NCBI RefSeq assembly: GCF_014773245.1
Contig: NZ_JACWMX010000013.1
Coordinates: 1 to 64,000, forward strand
Length of the DNA: 64,000 nt
Reading direction: 5' to 3'
Origin: Mucilaginibacter glaciei
GTDB taxonomy: Bacteria; Bacteroidota; Bacteroidia; Sphingobacteriales; Sphingobacteriaceae
This document shows, in pieces, positions 17,639-27,317 of the stretch (positions within the stretch are counted from its first letter, which is position 1; each line of letters opens with the position of its first letter). The notes under the pieces were generated by a model, which saw nothing but the letters and a program-made list of their open reading frames with translations, ran no database searches and was not told the DNA's origin. Made by a program: the position numbers and the translations under genes.

Positions 17639-19156
17639 TTAATTAGCCGATAATACTATCGGGTCCAACCCACGCTGTGTGCCGTCCGGGCCTACTGCAA
17701 TTATATCCTGGAATACCACTGTTGTACCGGGCGTCACATTAGCCATTGCTGCTTTCATTGCTCCAGAAAGCTCGCTGCCGGTAGTGGTTGCGGTAACAAC
17801 ATCCTGGCGTGGTTTGGCTATTAGTAAAGTAAAACGCGTTACATTAAACTTAGCATCAAACTCAAAACCTTCCAGCTTGGCAAAAATCCTGTCCTGCGCG
17901 CGGATATTCGCCGCGCTGGTTTTGCCGCCGCTTTTACCTGCAAACTGCGCTTTAGGGTCGGGTATGCGCTTTACGCGAAACTCCGATGCGCCTAATACAA
18001 TTCCCTTATCGCCCATTACCGTAACCTTTGCAGTACCTGCACTGGTTACATTGGCGGTGTAATGGCCGCCTGAACCTGTTACCGAGCCACCATCGATGCT
18101 TACCTTGATCTGTTCTTTTGGCACACCAGGTGCCGATACAGAGATCGGGTTTGGTACACCTATATAAAGAACGTTCATTTTATCCGGCGATACTACTGCA
18201 GATGGTTTTGCTACCATATAGCTACCGCTTACCGGGTAAGTTTTTGGCGGGCCATCTACCTGTTTTACAGATAAGCTACCCGTCCAGGTGCGCAAGCCTT
18301 CGCCGCTTGCTGTAACTGTATACGTGCCCACACCGTTAGATGTTGGGATATTTGAACCACCTATTGTAATGCTGGGGTTTGACTTTGAATCGTATGCCGT
18401 TAAGTAAACCTCGGCTTTGTATTGCTGGCCTGCCAGTATATAACTGCTTGGTGCTACAGCCACCGCCTTAAATGAGTTTAACGTAACCTGCGCAACATCA
18501 ACCTTACCCAAAATACGTTTTACAACTTCATTTTCGGCATTCTTATTATCTGCCTGGATCTTAGCTAACGTGGTTAAAGCAGCTCCCAATGGGATACCTT
18601 CACCAAAGTATGCTTCTTCCCATTTTTTACCGTTATAGCCAGGCCTTGATTTTAAATCATCGGCGTTTAAAGAAAAATTAACATCGCCGGCGTCCTTACC
18701 TAATAAACCAAGTAATTTCGCTTTGGTATCTTTAATTTTCTCTTTTAATACTTCAGCTTTTTTCCCATTAATCATTACCTCTGAAGATATGTCAAGGCTT
18801 TCTCTTGCATTCACATCATCAATATCCGGGTTGTAATTGCCGCCTTTTTTTATTAACTCTTTTTTTAATGCATCAATATAACTGTTTAACTCATCTGATA
18901 CGGCAGTTGCTTGTTTTGCCTGTGCTAAAAGCTTACCAGCTTTTTCGGGTTGTTCTTTGAGTTTTGTGGCTTCAAATGCCGAGTAAGTAGTGCTTAAGCC
19001 TTTCGTTACATTGTCTCTCGACGCATCTAAGCTTCTGGTTATATTTTTAAACGAATCAAGTAAACTATCTGGTACGTTAAGGGCAATAAGGCCCAATAAT
19101 ACCAGGTACAGGATACCTATCATCCGCTGTCTTGGGGTTTCTTTACCTCCGGCCAT
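17639..19156 (-). CDS. gldM: Gliding motility / type IX secretion motor protein GldM
   Basis: A 505-residue protein with a short cytoplasmic start (AGGKETPRQRMIG), one membrane helix (ILYLVLLGLIALNVP) and a long periplasmic region of helical then Ig-like beta domains (D1-D4). By family it forms the shaft that carries GldL-generated torque to the GldKN ring. The length matches known GldM (~510). It lies 43 bp after gldL and 7 bp before gldN. Confidence 0.96.
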   Translation of the reverse strand: MAGGKETPRQRMIGILYLVLLGLIALNVPDSLLDSFKNITRSLDASRDNVTKGLSTTYSAFEATKLKEQPEKAGKLLAQAKQATAVSDELNSYIDALKKELIKKGGNYNPDIDDVNARESLDISSEVMINGKKAEVLKEKIKDTKAKLLGLLGKDAGDVNFSLNADDLKSRPGYNGKKWEEAYFGEGIPLGAALTTLAKIQADNKNAENEVVKRILGKVDVAQVTLNSFKAVAVAPSSYILAGQQYKAEVYLTAYDSKSNPSITIGGSNIPTSNGVGTYTVTASGEGLRTWTGSLSVKQVDGPPKTYPVSGSYMVAKPSAVVSPDKMNVLYIGVPNPISVSAPGVPKEQIKVSIDGGSVTGSGGHYTANVTSAGTAKVTVMGDKGIVLGASEFRVKRIPDPKAQFAGKSGGKTSAANIRAQDRIFAKLEGFEFDAKFNVTRFTLLIAKPRQDVVTATTTGSELSGAMKAAMANVTPGTTVVFQDIIAVGPDGTQRGLDPIVLSAN

Positions 19157-19199
19157 TCTGTAATTTTATGCTAATTTCAGTTTGATTAAATATTGTTAA

Positions 19200-20003
19200 T
19201 TAACCCCGGGGTTGGTTCATTGCAGTTAACATGTTACCATAAACCGAATTTAATGAAGCCAGGTTTTTAGCCAAGCGGCCCACCTCATCTTTAAACTGGC
19301 GCGAATCATCTAACGACTCGTTGAAGTTGTTCATGGTTGATGATAAGTTTTTATAGAAACTGTTCATCGCCTTTAAGTGCGCGCTTGAATCCTGTAATTC
19401 CAATTCGTACACGGCGTTTAACGATGATAAGTTTTTTGCCAGGTTAGTCACCTGATCATGATATGCCTTTGAATCGACATTGCTGTTAGCCATTTCAGAC
19501 AGGTTAGCGGTTGCCTTATCAAACGCGCTGGTTAAGTTATCGTAGCTGGCAGTGGCCGATTTTACTTTGTTTGTGAAAGCAATGGTAGCATCACCTGCAT
19601 CGGTTACGCGTGAGATCGCGTTCACCTTATCGCCAAATGTTCTTAAACCATCACCAAGGCTGCTAATCAGTTCCGGACCAATTTTGGCGTCTGCTAACAT
19701 TTTATCTAAAGCGGCAGTATTTGGAAACCCGTCGCCGGTAGCTACTGCTTTTTGTGAAGACTTTGGTAACTGGCCTGCAAACTCTTCATCCAATTCAGGG
19801 TAAACACGTACCCAATCGATGTCTTTATCTTCCCGTTGAAAACCAAGAATAAAAAACAAAAGTGCCTCGGCTATCAAACCGATAGAAATGAAAGTACCGC
19901 CATAAGGCCAGTGCTGAATTTTAAATAATAAGCCTATAATCACTACCGTAGCACCCCATGATACCACATTGCTTATTCCGAAAGCCTTCTTTTTCCCAGC
20001 CAT
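19200..20003 (-). CDS. gldL: Gliding motility / type IX secretion motor protein GldL
   Basis: A 267-residue inner-membrane protein with two helices near the N terminus (about residues 13-30 and 36-54) and a long cytoplasmic helical tail. Glu46 in IGLIAEALLFFILGF corresponds by position to the membrane glutamate thought to bind protons in the GldLM motor. The proton-motive role is known for the family and was not tested here. It lies between gldK and gldM with about 42-bp spacers. Confidence 0.95.
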   Translation of the reverse strand: MAGKKKAFGISNVVSWGATVVIIGLLFKIQHWPYGGTFISIGLIAEALLFFILGFQREDKDIDWVRVYPELDEEFAGQLPKSSQKAVATGDGFPNTAALDKMLADAKIGPELISSLGDGLRTFGDKVNAISRVTDAGDATIAFTNKVKSATASYDNLTSAFDKATANLSEMANSNVDSKAYHDQVTNLAKNLSSLNAVYELELQDSSAHLKAMNSFYKNLSSTMNNFNESLDDSRQFKDEVGRLAKNLASLNSVYGNMLTAMNQPRG

Positions 20004-20045
20004 AAATTTTAGTAAATGATAATTTTATAATTAGTTGTTGTTTGG

Positions 20046-21371
20046 TTATCGTTTGTCTTTGATATCGCGGCCAAGGAAACTGGTTACGCAACGGAAGCCG
20101 ATGTATGATTTAGCGGTATCCTGATACTCAAAACTGCGGGTTGAGTTTTGAAGGAAGTAACCGATATCTTTCCATGAACCGCCGCGTACTACTTTACGTT
20201 TCAGCACTTCCGGATCGCTTGCCTTGGCTTCATAATTAAATGTAGGTGCAAGGTCATGTACAAATGTTGATGCCGACTCATCATAGGCAGATGAAGTCCA
20301 CTCGGCTACGTTACCCGCCATGTTGTACAGCCCGAAATCGTTGGGGAAGTACGCACGCACATTAACGGTGTAAGCACCACCGTCGTCGGTATAATTACCA
20401 CGACCAGGTTTAAAGTTAGCTAATAAACAACCTTTAGCATTTTTGATGTACGGGCCGCCCCACGGGTAATCTGTACCCACCCTGCCACCACGCGCAGCAT
20501 ATTCGAACTGGCTTTCGGTAGGTAATTCAAAAGGCAAATTTTCCGCTATACCCTTAGAGTGTTTGTAAGCATCGCTTAGGCGGGTACGCCATGCAGCGAA
20601 AGCCCTTGACTGGCGCCAGGTTACACCCACAACCGGGTAGTTACGATACGCAGGGTGAGAAAAATAACCCTCAACCATGGGCTCGTTACCGGCGTATGAA
20701 AAATCGTTAAGCCAAACCAAAGTGTCCGGGTAAACGGTTACGGTATCACGTAAAATGAAATCAGAACGTTTTTTTGTTTTATCGTTACGGTAGTTTGATG
20801 CATCACGCAAGCCAAATAAGGCAAAGTTGTATTTTAATAAGCGAACGTCGATTTCGTTACGGTCAAAAACACGATCATCGCCCTGGTAGTATAACCCCTG
20901 AAGTTTTTGCAGGTTTGCAGAAGCACTTTTACCCTTACGGCCAAATGGCGGGTTGCTTTCTGCATATTTCCAGTTGATCCATTTCTTACCGTTCGGATCA
21001 CGGGGTGCACCTTTGCCGGGCTGGGTGTAGTATTTTTGATCATTTAGATAATTGATAGCGATAGAATCGCGAACCCAATTCACGAACTGCTTGTACTTTG
21101 TATTGGAGATCTCGGTTTCGTCCATGAAAAATGGCGCAACCGTAACTTGCTTAACCTGTGCGGTTTGCGCAAAGGTAACGTCCTGATCTGTTTGGCCCAT
21201 TAAAAACGTACCGCCCTTAATGTAAACCATATTTAATGGCACTGTAGCTCTGAAAGATTTAGCGTTACGTACGCCGGTAACCTCACCACGTGTGCCCCCT
21301 CCTCCTAAACTACCGCATCCGGATATGGCAACACCAGCTAAAACAACTATTAAAAAGTAAACTTTTTTCAT
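20046..21371 (-). CDS. gldK: Gliding motility / type IX secretion lipoprotein GldK
   Basis: A 441-residue outer-membrane lipoprotein. The signal peptide ends in lipobox ISGC with Cys19, followed by a Gly-rich tether. The body is a formylglycine-generating-enzyme (SUMF1) fold: YIKGGTFLMGQTDQD near the start, PVVGVTWRQSRAFAAWR, ELPTESQFEYAARGG, and VVRGGSWKDI with GFRCV at the end. GldK/PorK uses this fold structurally to build the periplasmic ring with GldN. It is the first gene of the gldKLMN operon, with an AT-rich 259-bp region upstream. Confidence 0.95.
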   Translation of the reverse strand: MKKVYFLIVVLAGVAISGCGSLGGGGTRGEVTGVRNAKSFRATVPLNMVYIKGGTFLMGQTDQDVTFAQTAQVKQVTVAPFFMDETEISNTKYKQFVNWVRDSIAINYLNDQKYYTQPGKGAPRDPNGKKWINWKYAESNPPFGRKGKSASANLQKLQGLYYQGDDRVFDRNEIDVRLLKYNFALFGLRDASNYRNDKTKKRSDFILRDTVTVYPDTLVWLNDFSYAGNEPMVEGYFSHPAYRNYPVVGVTWRQSRAFAAWRTRLSDAYKHSKGIAENLPFELPTESQFEYAARGGRVGTDYPWGGPYIKNAKGCLLANFKPGRGNYTDDGGAYTVNVRAYFPNDFGLYNMAGNVAEWTSSAYDESASTFVHDLAPTFNYEAKASDPEVLKRKVVRGGSWKDIGYFLQNSTRSFEYQDTAKSYIGFRCVTSFLGRDIKDKR

Positions 21372-21427
21372 TTATATAAAATCAGTTATATGCTATCAAC
21401 TAAAATATCTTTAACACAATCCACCCC

Positions 21428-21456
21428 CGAATATATTAATTTTAGTCCATCCCAAT
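21428..21456 (-). promoter_or_regulatory. Possible gldK promoter
   Basis: On the minus strand TATATTCG (21428-21435) is one base off the TAnnTTTG -7 box. A TTG lies about 17 bp upstream of it. The whole 21372-21630 spacer is AT-rich and holds no other gene that I can see. The leader to gldK would be ~50 nt. Confidence 0.3.
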
Positions 21457-21630
21457 GTAAAAAATGTTTTTCATTCTTCAATAAAAACTATTTTTTAGAT
21501 TAATAAGTAAAAAACAAGGCCGTAATAAACATTAAAGCAACACTTTAAGAATGTTTCTTTTTTATTAATAAACTTAAGCCTTATACGCTATAAATCAGAA
21601 AAAGTTGCAAGGGTTGTAAACTGCTGCTAA

Positions 21631-22389
21631 TTATTTATTAGCCAGCTTAACATACTGGTCTATAGCCATTGTCATGGATGGCGCGGCAGGTGTTGGTGCA
21701 GGGATATCTAAAATTAAACCCGCGGCTAAAACAGCTTTGTGCGTAGTAGCACCAAAGGCAGCAATACGCGTGGCGTTTTGTTTAAAATCGGGGAAGTTTT
21801 GATATAAGGACTGGATACTTGACGGGCTGAAAAAAGCGATAACATCGTAAAAAACTTCTGCCAGGTCGCTCAGGTCGCTGCATACGGTACGGAATAATAC
21901 CGCGGGGGTAAAATCATAACCGTTATCCAGCAAAAACTTTTGGGTTTCTTCGGCAGCCACGTCAGAGCATGGGTAAAGGAATTTTTCGCTTGAATGTTTT
22001 TTCAAAACTTCGGCCAGGTCGGCCGCGGTTTGTTTGCCAAAAAATATTTTACGCTTACGGTATTGGATGTATTTTTGAAGATAAAGGGCAATGGTTTCTG
22101 AAAGGCAAAAATATTTCATTTCTACCGGCACGTCAAAGCGCATTTCCTCACAGATCCTAAAGAAATGGTCGGCAGAATTACGGCTGGTGAAGATCACTGC
22201 AGTAAAATCGGCCAGGTTGATTTTCTCTTTACGAAAATCTTTCGCCGGTACGCCTTCAACATGAATAAATGACCTGAAGTCAATTTTCAAATTAAGCTTT
22301 TTAGCCAGCTCAGCATACGGATTTTTATCGTTCTCAGGTTTTGGCAGAGTAACTAAAATACTCTTAACCTTTTTCTTTCTGTCTTCCAA
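21631..22389 (-). CDS. hemD: Uroporphyrinogen-III synthase
   Basis: A 252-residue cytosolic protein that closes hydroxymethylbilane into uroporphyrinogen III in tetrapyrrole synthesis. The pattern SILVTLPKPENDKNPYAEL, FTAVIFTSRNSADHFF, FYDVIAFFSPSSIQSL and RIAAFGATTHKAVLAAGL fits the two-lobed HemD fold, whose sequence is weakly conserved. It starts 14 bp after the DUF4271 gene; together they form a short operon upstream of gldKLMN, an arrangement common in Bacteroidota. Confidence 0.85.
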   Translation of the reverse strand: MEDRKKKVKSILVTLPKPENDKNPYAELAKKLNLKIDFRSFIHVEGVPAKDFRKEKINLADFTAVIFTSRNSADHFFRICEEMRFDVPVEMKYFCLSETIALYLQKYIQYRKRKIFFGKQTAADLAEVLKKHSSEKFLYPCSDVAAEETQKFLLDNGYDFTPAVLFRTVCSDLSDLAEVFYDVIAFFSPSSIQSLYQNFPDFKQNATRIAAFGATTHKAVLAAGLILDIPAPTPAAPSMTMAIDQYVKLANK

Positions 22390-22403
22390 AGCTATCGTGT
22401 AAA

Positions 22404-23396
22404 CTACCTAAATCCTATATTCAATGCCTTAATTAGTATCAAAATGGGGCAAATTTCGAGGGCACAAAGATACACAAATAAATAAAATTTATGAAATCGA
22501 AAATTTGAGATGATGCTTACGCTGCTTCTGAGGTATTGCCAAATAAAAATCACAACAACCAACAGCAAAGTTATAGCTAATAGATAGGGTATAAACTTCT
22601 CTGCTATAAGGCTAAAACACAGCGCCACCGGTAGCAAAACAAATGTGATATTGAAGTAAGTTAATGATAGCGTTGATATATACTCGCTCACCAGTTTATT
22701 AATATCAAATACAAAACCTAAAAACTTAAGTACCAAAAATTTAGTGGCAAAAAGTAAAATGATAACAATTGACAATGTGGCAAAAAGCTGGAAACCACTT
22801 ATGGTATAATAAACCTTATAAAAACCGGTGGTGAGCAGATACAAAAAAACGCCGAACGTGAACCCGAATAACAGGAATAAACCAATAAAAGTCCAGGCGT
22901 TAATGGGGCTATCTTCCTTGCCGGCCTGCATAGCATTCCGCCTGTTATAAAACGACTGGAATATGTTACTCATATCCTTGCTGGCCGTGATATTTATGGC
23001 CGATGAAAACAGCAATAACAGAATGATGATAACGATGACCCAGGCATCACGTGAGGGGCGGGTATGCCCGTAGCCCTGTATGTTTTTTGACCGCGAAGTA
23101 GAAAGATCCAGATACTGCATCCCCTTGTAAGCGTCAGTCTTTAAAATACTATCTACAAACATATTTGGCCGGGTAGGATCCGGCGCCACAATATAAACCA
23201 TGTTTAAAGAATCTGACACATATTGTTGGCGCAATGCACTTGCACGGGCAACAGAATCTAAAAATGGCAGCGGGCCGGTAAACCGCGGGCGGATGCGTAC
23301 ACTATCATTCACTACTACGCCCGAATCGGGCTGCTGGGCATAACCCGCCAAACAAGTAGCAAAAACCAGGAAACATAAAAAAGCAAACCCACGCAT
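22404..23396 (-). CDS. DUF4271 domain-containing membrane protein
   Basis: A 330-residue protein with an N-terminal signal peptide (FAFLCFLVFATCLAGYAQQ), a ~90-residue periplasmic stretch, and then about seven to eight membrane helices from residue ~117 to the end. It belongs to the DUF4271 family often found beside hemD in this phylum. Function is unknown. The hemD coupling hints at a link to envelope or tetrapyrrole biology, but that is only positional. Confidence 0.8.
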   Translation of the reverse strand: MRGFAFLCFLVFATCLAGYAQQPDSGVVVNDSVRIRPRFTGPLPFLDSVARASALRQQYVSDSLNMVYIVAPDPTRPNMFVDSILKTDAYKGMQYLDLSTSRSKNIQGYGHTRPSRDAWVIVIIILLLLFSSAINITASKDMSNIFQSFYNRRNAMQAGKEDSPINAWTFIGLFLLFGFTFGVFLYLLTTGFYKVYYTISGFQLFATLSIVIILLFATKFLVLKFLGFVFDINKLVSEYISTLSLTYFNITFVLLPVALCFSLIAEKFIPYLLAITLLLVVVIFIWQYLRSSVSIISNFRFHKFYLFVYLCALEICPILILIKALNIGFR

Positions 23397-23485
23397 TTAC
23401 TGCAAAAATACCTTAATAAATTTAAAACGCCATGTAACGTTATTGGTAAATTATTGTACCGATTAATGGCGGTTCAATGTCAATT

Positions 23486-25324
23486 TCATTTTTTTATTAA
23501 CTGCACCAGTTTCTTAAATATCTCCGTATTACTATAAACCCCTCTAAAATCGAGCGCGTGGGGGCCGTAGGCAAACACGGGCACAGGGGTGCCTGTATGG
23601 TCATTAGTGCTAAAGTCGCCCCATACATAACCGTTCTTAATGCTGCCATCCAACAACGTTAACCCGCCGGTTTCATGGTCGGCAGTAACTATAACCAGGG
23701 TTTCGCCATCGGCATCTGCAAACTTAAGGGCCTCGCCCACTACCCGGTCAAAGTCGCCATTCTCAGTAATCACCTGGACCAAATTATTATTGTGCCCGCC
23801 GTGGTCTATCTGCGAGCCTTCTACCATCATAAAAAAACCTTTCGGGTGGTTCTTAAAAGCTTGGGCTACTTTGTTGAACGCCTGCGGCAAATAGTCACCC
23901 CTACCCTCTATTTTCGGTCGCACTACGCTATCGTCCATCAAGGCCAAAATTTTTGGTTGGCCCGATTTCAGAAATTCATCATAATTCCTGATTAGACTAT
24001 ACCCCCGCTGCTGCATTTTGTCAATTGCCGATACGCCGTTTAATTTTCGCGCAAAATTGCCGTAGCCTGCCCCTAAAAATATATCGATGTTAGATTTGGC
24101 GATATCATTAGCGATGGCCAATTCGTTACTGCGCTCCATATTGTGGGCATAAAAAGCCGCCGGTGTAGCATCGGCCAGATCGCAGGCGACAATATCAGCC
24201 GTTTTTTTGCCGGCTTCAAAACTATAGTCGGCCAGCGACTTTAAGGGCTTACCATCGGGCGTTACACCAATGGCCCTGTCGTTTGTTTTTTGGCCCGATG
24301 CAAAAGCCGTTGCCCCAGCCGCCGAATCGGTGATATATGCATCTGCCGAATTGGTTACCGAGAAACCGATATTCAGCATCTTAAAAATGTTAAGGTCGCC
24401 CCGGTTAGCCGTGTAAGTGGCATATAGTTGGGATAGCGCGATACCATCACCAATACACAAAATGATGTTCTTCACTTTTTTTACCGCACCATCTGTTTTA
24501 TAGGTGGGCGTATAAGTACTGTAGGCAAGCGGCGCGGTGTATTCGTTAGCCTTTTTGTGATTCAAAAAATCGCCTAATTCTTCGATCTTATCCGTTCCAA
24601 TAACGTCGACACCCAATCTGACAAGCGCGAGCCAGCTACTTTTGGTATCGGGCGTTTCATAAAAGCGGATCATTTTACCCGCGCGGTGCACACTATCTAT
24701 CCCTCCTTTGATGCGGGCCAGTTCATTACCGTTCAATACACCCTTGCCGTTCCAGTGAAGGTATTTGCTGAAGGGCATGCTCACCAGGCCAATTTTATTT
24801 AATTGTGCAGGCGTATACCCTTTAATGCTGCCAACGTCAAATGTTATCCAATCCGGGTAGTTAGCCATTTCAGCCGCGGGCGGCACCGCACCCGTCATCA
24901 CGATTGATAACCTGCCGGGATGGCCCGGGTAAGCTAAATAAGATTGGAGCGGCTTCAATTCACTGATCACCAAAGGCAAAACTGCTTTGTAGTCATTTTT
25001 GATCTCGATAAGCAGCCTTAAATTCCGCTGTTTATCAATAGCCAGCTTTTTAATCAACGGGTCGGTGTAAAGCTTCTTTAGTGATCTTTCGGGGTCTATT
25101 TCTTTCACGGCATGTGCAACCATTAATTGCCCGTTCACGGCATACACATCTGCCTCTATCGACCCGAAACCTTTTTCATAAGCTCTGTAAAACGGGATGC
25201 TGTTTTTATAATCGTTATGCGAATGGGCATCCGCAACCGTGTACGTAGTTTTTTGAGCGGAAACGGTTAGGGTAGCTACAGCAAATAGTGCTGAGAAATA
25301 TAGCTTAACGGGCGATGTTATCAT
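23486..25324 (-). CDS. Aim6-like phosphodiesterase-fold / alkaline phosphatase fusion
   Basis: A 612-residue secreted protein. After a signal peptide (to ~residue 23) comes a PLC/GDPD-like TIM-barrel domain of the Aim6 type (ADAHSHNDY at 31-39, SIEADVY at 55-61, LMVAH at 67-71) up to about residue 258. The second part (~283-612) is alkaline phosphatase: IGDGIALSQ metal motif, nucleophile Ser334 in TDSAAGATA, VEGSQIDHGGH and TADHETGG. It probably releases phosphate from organic phosphates in the periplasm; the first domain might open phosphodiesters first (inference). All alkaline phosphatase core motifs are intact. Confidence 0.85.
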   Translation of the reverse strand: MITSPVKLYFSALFAVATLTVSAQKTTYTVADAHSHNDYKNSIPFYRAYEKGFGSIEADVYAVNGQLMVAHAVKEIDPERSLKKLYTDPLIKKLAIDKQRNLRLLIEIKNDYKAVLPLVISELKPLQSYLAYPGHPGRLSIVMTGAVPPAAEMANYPDWITFDVGSIKGYTPAQLNKIGLVSMPFSKYLHWNGKGVLNGNELARIKGGIDSVHRAGKMIRFYETPDTKSSWLALVRLGVDVIGTDKIEELGDFLNHKKANEYTAPLAYSTYTPTYKTDGAVKKVKNIILCIGDGIALSQLYATYTANRGDLNIFKMLNIGFSVTNSADAYITDSAAGATAFASGQKTNDRAIGVTPDGKPLKSLADYSFEAGKKTADIVACDLADATPAAFYAHNMERSNELAIANDIAKSNIDIFLGAGYGNFARKLNGVSAIDKMQQRGYSLIRNYDEFLKSGQPKILALMDDSVVRPKIEGRGDYLPQAFNKVAQAFKNHPKGFFMMVEGSQIDHGGHNNNLVQVITENGDFDRVVGEALKFADADGETLVIVTADHETGGLTLLDGSIKNGYVWGDFSTNDHTGTPVPVFAYGPHALDFRGVYSNTEIFKKLVQLIKK

Positions 25325-25400
25325 ACGATGATATTTTGCGCAATTTACCCTATTCCTTGTTAAATTAATTTTACGTGATTGTTAAGCGGTCGATATTGAT

Positions 25401-26210
25401 TTACAGCAGTGCTGTGGGCGCCTTACCAAATTTTCTCTTAAAGGAATGCGAGAAGTGCGACAAACTTTCAAAACCCAGATCGAGATAAATGGCTGATGGT
25501 TTCTGGTGTTTGGTTTCGATAAGGTGTTTCGCTACCGTAAGTCGTTTATCCTGCAACCAGTGCCGCGGCGGGGCACCGAATTGTTTTTGGAAATCGCGTT
25601 TGAAACCCGCCAGACTACGACCGGTAAGTTGTGCAAATTTCTCGATGGGGACGTTAAAATGAAAGTTGCTAAGCATAAATCTTTCCAGGTCGATCTTATA
25701 CGGGTCTGAAAAGTAGAATAGAAAGTGCCGAAGTCCCGGCAGGGCAAGTAATAATAATTTAATTCCTTCTTTTACTTTCAGAATGCCCATTTCGTCTGTC
25801 ATATCCGCTCCTGAACTTCTCGCGTACGGAACAATAGACTGAAAATACCCCTGCAGAAATTCGTTGGAAGGAATTAAGATGTTTGGCGGGCCTATATATT
25901 TCCGGTCTGTCTCGAACTTGTCTTCTAACACAATCTTGCGCATCAGCTCTTCCTGCAGGGATATCACTATGGTTTCATAATTCGCGCCTGGGAGAGGCGT
26001 TTTGGTGAGCGTACCCACTTGATTTTTACCGATCAGCAGCATTTCGCCCCCGCTCATAGAAATAGTTTGTTCGGAGGTTTCTAATGTCAATTGTCCTGAT
26101 ACCTGCAGAACCAAGGTGTGATCCTTCCAGAAACAAACCTTCTCTTTCCGTTCGGCAGAGAGATAAGAATAAAAGATCACACCCGGAATGATTTCTGCTG
26201 GACTGGTCAT
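25401..26210 (-). CDS. AraC family transcriptional regulator
   Basis: A 269-residue regulator. The N-terminal half is a cupin-like sensor (TLVLQVSGQLTLETSEQTIS), and the C-terminal ~100 residues hold two helix-turn-helix motifs (KFAQLTGRSLAGFKRDFQKQ and IYLDLGFESLSHFSHSFKRK). Its start codon directly abuts the stop codon of the upstream aldo/keto reductase, so the two are one transcript. It likely controls that reductase. The ligand is unknown. Confidence 0.9.
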   Translation of the reverse strand: MTSPAEIIPGVIFYSYLSAERKEKVCFWKDHTLVLQVSGQLTLETSEQTISMSGGEMLLIGKNQVGTLTKTPLPGANYETIVISLQEELMRKIVLEDKFETDRKYIGPPNILIPSNEFLQGYFQSIVPYARSSGADMTDEMGILKVKEGIKLLLLALPGLRHFLFYFSDPYKIDLERFMLSNFHFNVPIEKFAQLTGRSLAGFKRDFQKQFGAPPRHWLQDKRLTVAKHLIETKHQKPSAIYLDLGFESLSHFSHSFKRKFGKAPTALL

Positions 26211-27182
26211 TTAGCGTTGTAAATAAGTGCCGCCAAGGATAGCACCTGGTGCAAAAGTAGTGTTTAAGGCGTTCATTTCTTCAGGAGTAAAAACAATATC
26301 CATTGCAGCGATATTCTCCGGCAAGCGCGATCTGCGGCTCATGCTTACTAAAGGCATCATATACTCACCTTGCGCATTTACCCAGGCAATTGCAACCTGC
26401 GTTGGCGTATAACCCTTATCGTTAGCTAATTGCTTTAAAACCTCCACCTTTTCCAGATTATGAATTAGGTTTTCGCCCTGGAAACGGGAAAAATGATTGC
26501 GGTAATCGTTTTCCGGTAGTGGGGCTTTCATATCACCCGTTAATAAACCTTCTGCTGTATTGGCAAAAGTTACTACTGCAATACCTAACTCGTTTGCAGC
26601 AGGTAGCAAGTCACTTTCTATTCCACGTTCGGCCAGTGAATAACCAATTTCCAGGGCGCTTATAGGATAGATGGCGTTGGCCTTGCGAAGCTGATCAGCC
26701 GTGATTTCCGATACGCCGATATACCGTACCTTACCTTCTTTTACCAGGTCGGCAACCGTCCCGATGATGTCTTCCACCGGCACACTGTCATCCATTCGGC
26801 TGGGCTGATAAAGATCAATGGTGTCAATACCTAACCGGGTCAATGAGTAATTAATAAAATTTTTAATAGCAATGGGGCGCAGGTCCAATCCCAGCCAATG
26901 GCCATTATGAAAAATGGCACCGAACTTTACGCTGATAAAGGCATCATCGCGCCTGTCTTTTATGGCTTTACCTATCAGCATTTCGTTATGGCCGGCACCG
27001 TAAAAGTCGCCGGTGTTCAGAAAATTGATCCCATTATCCAAAGCTTCATGAATTGTGGCAATACTTTCTGCTTCATCGGGCGTAGGCCCGCCCCAGATAG
27101 ACGACATACGCATGCAGCCTAAACCAAGTTTGGATACGAACGGGCCATTTTGGCCCAGTTGAATTTTTGCAATGTTTTTCAT
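26211..27182 (-). CDS. Aldo/keto reductase
   Basis: A 323-residue NADPH-dependent oxidoreductase of TIM-barrel fold. The N terminus GLGCMRMSSIWGG, catalytic Tyr in NTGDFYGAGHNEMLIG, Lys in ISVKFG and the IDLYQPSRMD strand are seen. In the last motif the canonical catalytic His is replaced by Pro-Ser-Arg, as in a common bacterial subgroup. It is followed with no gap by an AraC regulator. The substrate cannot be read from sequence. Confidence 0.9.
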   Translation of the reverse strand: MKNIAKIQLGQNGPFVSKLGLGCMRMSSIWGGPTPDEAESIATIHEALDNGINFLNTGDFYGAGHNEMLIGKAIKDRRDDAFISVKFGAIFHNGHWLGLDLRPIAIKNFINYSLTRLGIDTIDLYQPSRMDDSVPVEDIIGTVADLVKEGKVRYIGVSEITADQLRKANAIYPISALEIGYSLAERGIESDLLPAANELGIAVVTFANTAEGLLTGDMKAPLPENDYRNHFSRFQGENLIHNLEKVEVLKQLANDKGYTPTQVAIAWVNAQGEYMMPLVSMSRRSRLPENIAAMDIVFTPEEMNALNTTFAPGAILGGTYLQR

Positions 27183-27277
27183 GATACAAATATCAACCTG
27201 TTATCCCCATAGATGGTTTCCTTTAAGGCTCAAATAATTTGCCTGTACGGCTCAATATATACTAATAATTTGTCTGC

Positions 27278-27310
27278 TTCGCAGTAAACCATTAGTTCTG
27301 TTTACCTTTG
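27278..27310 (+). promoter_or_regulatory. Probable hemW promoter
   Basis: TACCTTTG (27303-27310) is a full match to the TAnnTTTG -7 box. TTCG 21 bp upstream (27278-27281) is one base off the -33 TTTG. The ATG at 27318 follows 7 bases later, so the message would be almost leaderless. Confidence 0.45.
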
Positions 27311-27317
27311 CAGCATC

